Assembly (NCBI GenBank): GCA_029961685.1
Contig: JARWKL010000009.1
Span: 18,781,237 to 18,845,236 of the forward strand
DNA length: 64,000 nucleotides
Source: Aristolochia californica
Lineage: Eukaryota > Streptophyta > Magnoliopsida > Piperales > Aristolochiaceae
Reading direction: 5' to 3'
Program-made: the position numbers and the translations under genes
Shown here: positions 61,783-64,000 of the stretch, piece by piece
How the letters are laid out: every line of letters starts with the position of its first letter
Position numbering within the stretch: position 1 is the stretch's first letter
Notes under the pieces: model-generated
The model's database searches: none
What the model was told of the DNA's origin: nothing
The model's input: the letters and a program-made list of their open reading frames with translations, nothing else

Positions 61783-64000
61783 AAGTTTTGCAATCGTCGG
61801 GAAAAGGGGAGGCGAGGGAATTTTAACTGAGTGTTGAATCCCAACCCAAAAGTCATTCCTTACATAAATATGGTCTGTAATGCATGATAAATCACTTTAC
61901 AATCATCAATGATCGTTAGGTCAGCTTTTTGTAAATGGGCAAAATAATGGCTTGTTTGACTCGGTTAAATATCCCACCACACATTCACTTGAGAATTTAA
62001 TGAGCAAGTTTTTATTCTCTTTAAAAGGTTTGGATCCTTAGGTCATTTGCATCTTTAACATGTTTCAAGCATGCTTATCCATTTTTTAAAGGTTTTGTAG
62101 AAATATCTCTTTGTTATCAAATTCCAAGCTATTGGGGTTGTTGTACTATTGGAATTTTCCAAACTTGGATGACAAAACTTTTGTGTTCATTTGTGGTGTG
62201 TGAAAAAATTTTCTTTGTTTACATTTTTTATTCCTTTAAATTTTTTCCATACACAAACTCTAAAATTTTCATTTCGTTGTCATCTATTCTCTGTTTTGTC
62301 CACGAGATGAAGGGAAAAGTGAAAAATCAAGTTTTGATTTTAGAAAAAAAGTATACATCTAAAATAGAAATGCACAATGGAAAATTATAGAGAGACATAT
62401 TTCCAAAAAAGTTCTTTAATTTTTAGGGATTTAAACCTCTTTTTTGGTTTTTATATATAAGGTTTTGCAATCATCGGGAAAAGGGGAGGTGAGGGAATTT
62501 TAACTAAGTGTTGAATCCAGGCCCAAAAGTCATTCCTTACAAAAATATGGCCCGTTACGCATGATAAATCACTTTACAATCATCAATGATCTTTAGGTCA
62601 GCTTTTTGTAAATGGGCAATATAATGGCTTGTTTGACTCGGTTAAATATCCCACCGCACGTTCACTTGAGAATTCAATGAACGGTTTGTTATTCTCTTTA
62701 AACGGTTTGGATCCCTACGTCATTTGCATCTTTAACCTGTTTCAAGCATGCATATCCATTTTTTAAAGCATGTGTAGAAATATCTCTTTCTTATCAAATT
62801 CCAAGCTATTGGGGTTGTTGAACTAGTGGAATTTCCCAAACTTGGATGACAAAACTATTGTGTTCAATTGTGGTGTGTGAATAAATATTTTTAGTTATGT
62901 TTTTTATTGCTTTAAATTTTTTCCTTACACAAACTCTAAAATTTTCATTTTGTTGTCATTTATTCTGTGGTTTGTCCACGAGATGAAGGGAAAGTGAAAA
63001 CTCATGTTTTGATTTAAGAAATAAGTATAAATCTAAAATGGAAATGCACAATGGAAAATTATAGAGAGAGATATTTCAAAAAAGTTTCTGTAATATTTAA
63101 GGATTTAAACCTCTTTTTAGTTTTCATATATCAGGTTTTGCAATCGTCGGGAAAAGGGGAGGCGAGGGAATTTTAACTGAGTGTTGAATCCCAACCCAAA
63201 AGTCATTCCTTACATAAATATGGTCTGTAATGCATGATAAATCACTTTACTATCATCAATGATCGTTAGGTCAGCTTTTTGTAAATGGGCAAAATAATGG
63301 CTTGTTTGACTCGGTTAAATATCCCACCACACGTTCACTTGAGAATTTAATGAGCAAGTTTTTATTCTCTTTAAAAGGTTTGGATCCTTAGGTCATTTGC
63401 ATCTTTAACATGTTTCAAGCATGCTTATCCATTTTTTAAAGGTTTTGTAGAAATATCTCTTTGTTATCAAATTCCAAGCTATTGGGGTTGTTGTACTATT
63501 GGAATTTTCCAAACTTGGATGACAAAACTTTTGTGTTCATTTGTGGTGTGTGAAAAAGTTTTCTTTACTTACATTTTTTATTGCTTTAAATTTTTTCCAT
63601 ACACATACTCTAAAATTTTCATTTCGTTGTCATCTATTCTCTGTTTTGTCCACGATATGAAGGGAAAAGTGAAAAATAAAGTTTTGATTTTAGAAAAAAG
63701 TATACATCTAAAATAGAAATGCACAATGGAAAATTATAGAGAGACATATTTCCAAAAAAGTTCTATAATTTTTAGGGATTTAAACCTCTTTTTTTTGTTT
63801 TTATATATAAGGTTTTGCAATTGTCGGGAAAGGGGGAGGTGAGGGAATTTTAACTGAGTGTTGAATCCATACCCAAAAGTCATTCCTTACAAAAATATGG
63901 CCCGTTATGCATGATAAATCACTTTACAATCATCAATGATCTTTAGGTCAGCTTTTTGTAAATGGGCAAAATAATGGCTTGTTTGACTCGGTTAAATATC
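61783..64000 (+). repeat. Tetramer HOR, copy 3, cut by the window edge
   Basis: Monomers start at 61783, 62460, 63133 and 63810. The last is cut at 64000 in the TTAAATATC block. The copy is nearly identical to 59083-61300, so the array very likely continues beyond the window with the same 2.7-kb period. Confidence 0.93.

Larger units (their letters stand above)
1..64000 (+). repeat. Satellite DNA array, about 675-bp monomer, single orientation
   Basis: The entire window consists of head-to-tail copies of one AT-rich monomer of about 675 bp. Every copy shows the same ordered landmarks: a G-rich start block, a GACTCGGTTAAATATCCCAC block near monomer position 177, a GGATCC near 250, GCATGC near 288, TATTGGGG near 350, CATACACAAACTCTAAAATT near 467, GTATACATCTAAAATGG near 567 and TTTAGGGATTTAAACCTC near 637. 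All copies lie on the same strand. No stretch longer than a few bases falls outside the repeat. No inserted mobile element, tRNA, rRNA or simple-sequence island is visible. Frames of 60-101 codons exist but are interrupted in sister monomers, so I call no gene anywhere. Confidence 0.98.

Noticed and set aside
56768..63716. Regularly recurring 65- and 73-codon frames that resemble a tandem gene family
   Set aside because: The 1,350- and 2,700-bp spacing is simply the HOR period. The predicted peptides are low-complexity F/K/S-rich translations of A and T tracts with no family signature.
1..64000. LTR retrotransposon or other mobile element embedded in the array
   Set aside because: I saw no long direct or inverted terminal repeats, target-site duplications, primer-binding site, polypurine tract or coding domain. 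Every break in periodicity is explained by deletion, fusion or exchange between monomers.
1..64000. CRISPR array or prokaryotic repeat region
   Set aside because: The repeat is 675 bp with no unique spacers, and no cas-like or other bacterial gene is present.
1..64000. rDNA intergenic spacer subrepeats
   Set aside because: No rRNA gene sequence appears in 64 kb, which is longer than a normal spacer, and the composition is AT-rich throughout.

Overview
The whole 64 kb window is one head-to-tail satellite DNA array. I found no protein-coding gene, RNA gene, transposon or CRISPR array. The basic monomer is about 675 bp, AT-rich and always in the same orientation; about 90 monomer starts can be placed by the recurring block that begins AGGTTTTGCAATCGTCGGG. 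Such an array is typical of eukaryotic constitutive heterochromatin (centromeric, pericentromeric or subtelomeric). The species cannot be named from the sequence. A plant is only a weak guess. The open frames of 60-101 codons are chance frames in repeat units: they recur only where the DNA is duplicated and are broken in sister monomers.

Layout by region. 1-6338: mostly single monomers plus one 940-bp 'composite' unit (2698-3637). 6339-10912: two copies of a 2,287-bp higher-order repeat (HOR; composite + two monomers). 10913-14286: one leftover HOR monomer and two loose dimers. 14287 to about 20,500: five 1,350-bp dimers. 21036-22310: a rearranged composite with a template-switch junction. 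22311-30415: diverged monomers, two internally deleted units and one composite. About 30,656-36,797: a second copy of about 4,553-10,690, 26.1 kb away. 37021-44952: seven composites, five of them consecutive, with two ordinary monomers between. 44953-47649: four monomers. 47650-55033: three diverged copies of a four-monomer HOR. About 54,770-64,000: a young 1,350-bp dimer array organised into near-identical 2,700-bp tetramers and running off the right edge.

The array works as a record of amplification rather than as a set of genes. Repeat units grew from 675 to 1,350 to 2,700 bp. A single deletion-fusion produced a 940-bp unit that spread and was itself amplified. A block of about 6.1 kb was copied 26 kb away. 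Recurrent per-monomer sequence features include a G-rich box, a 10-bp perfect palindrome (ATGTATACAT), a GCATGC-centred dyad cluster and CpG sites that show decay. All coordinates and similarity statements come from reading the sequence by eye, so unit boundaries may be off by a few bases.
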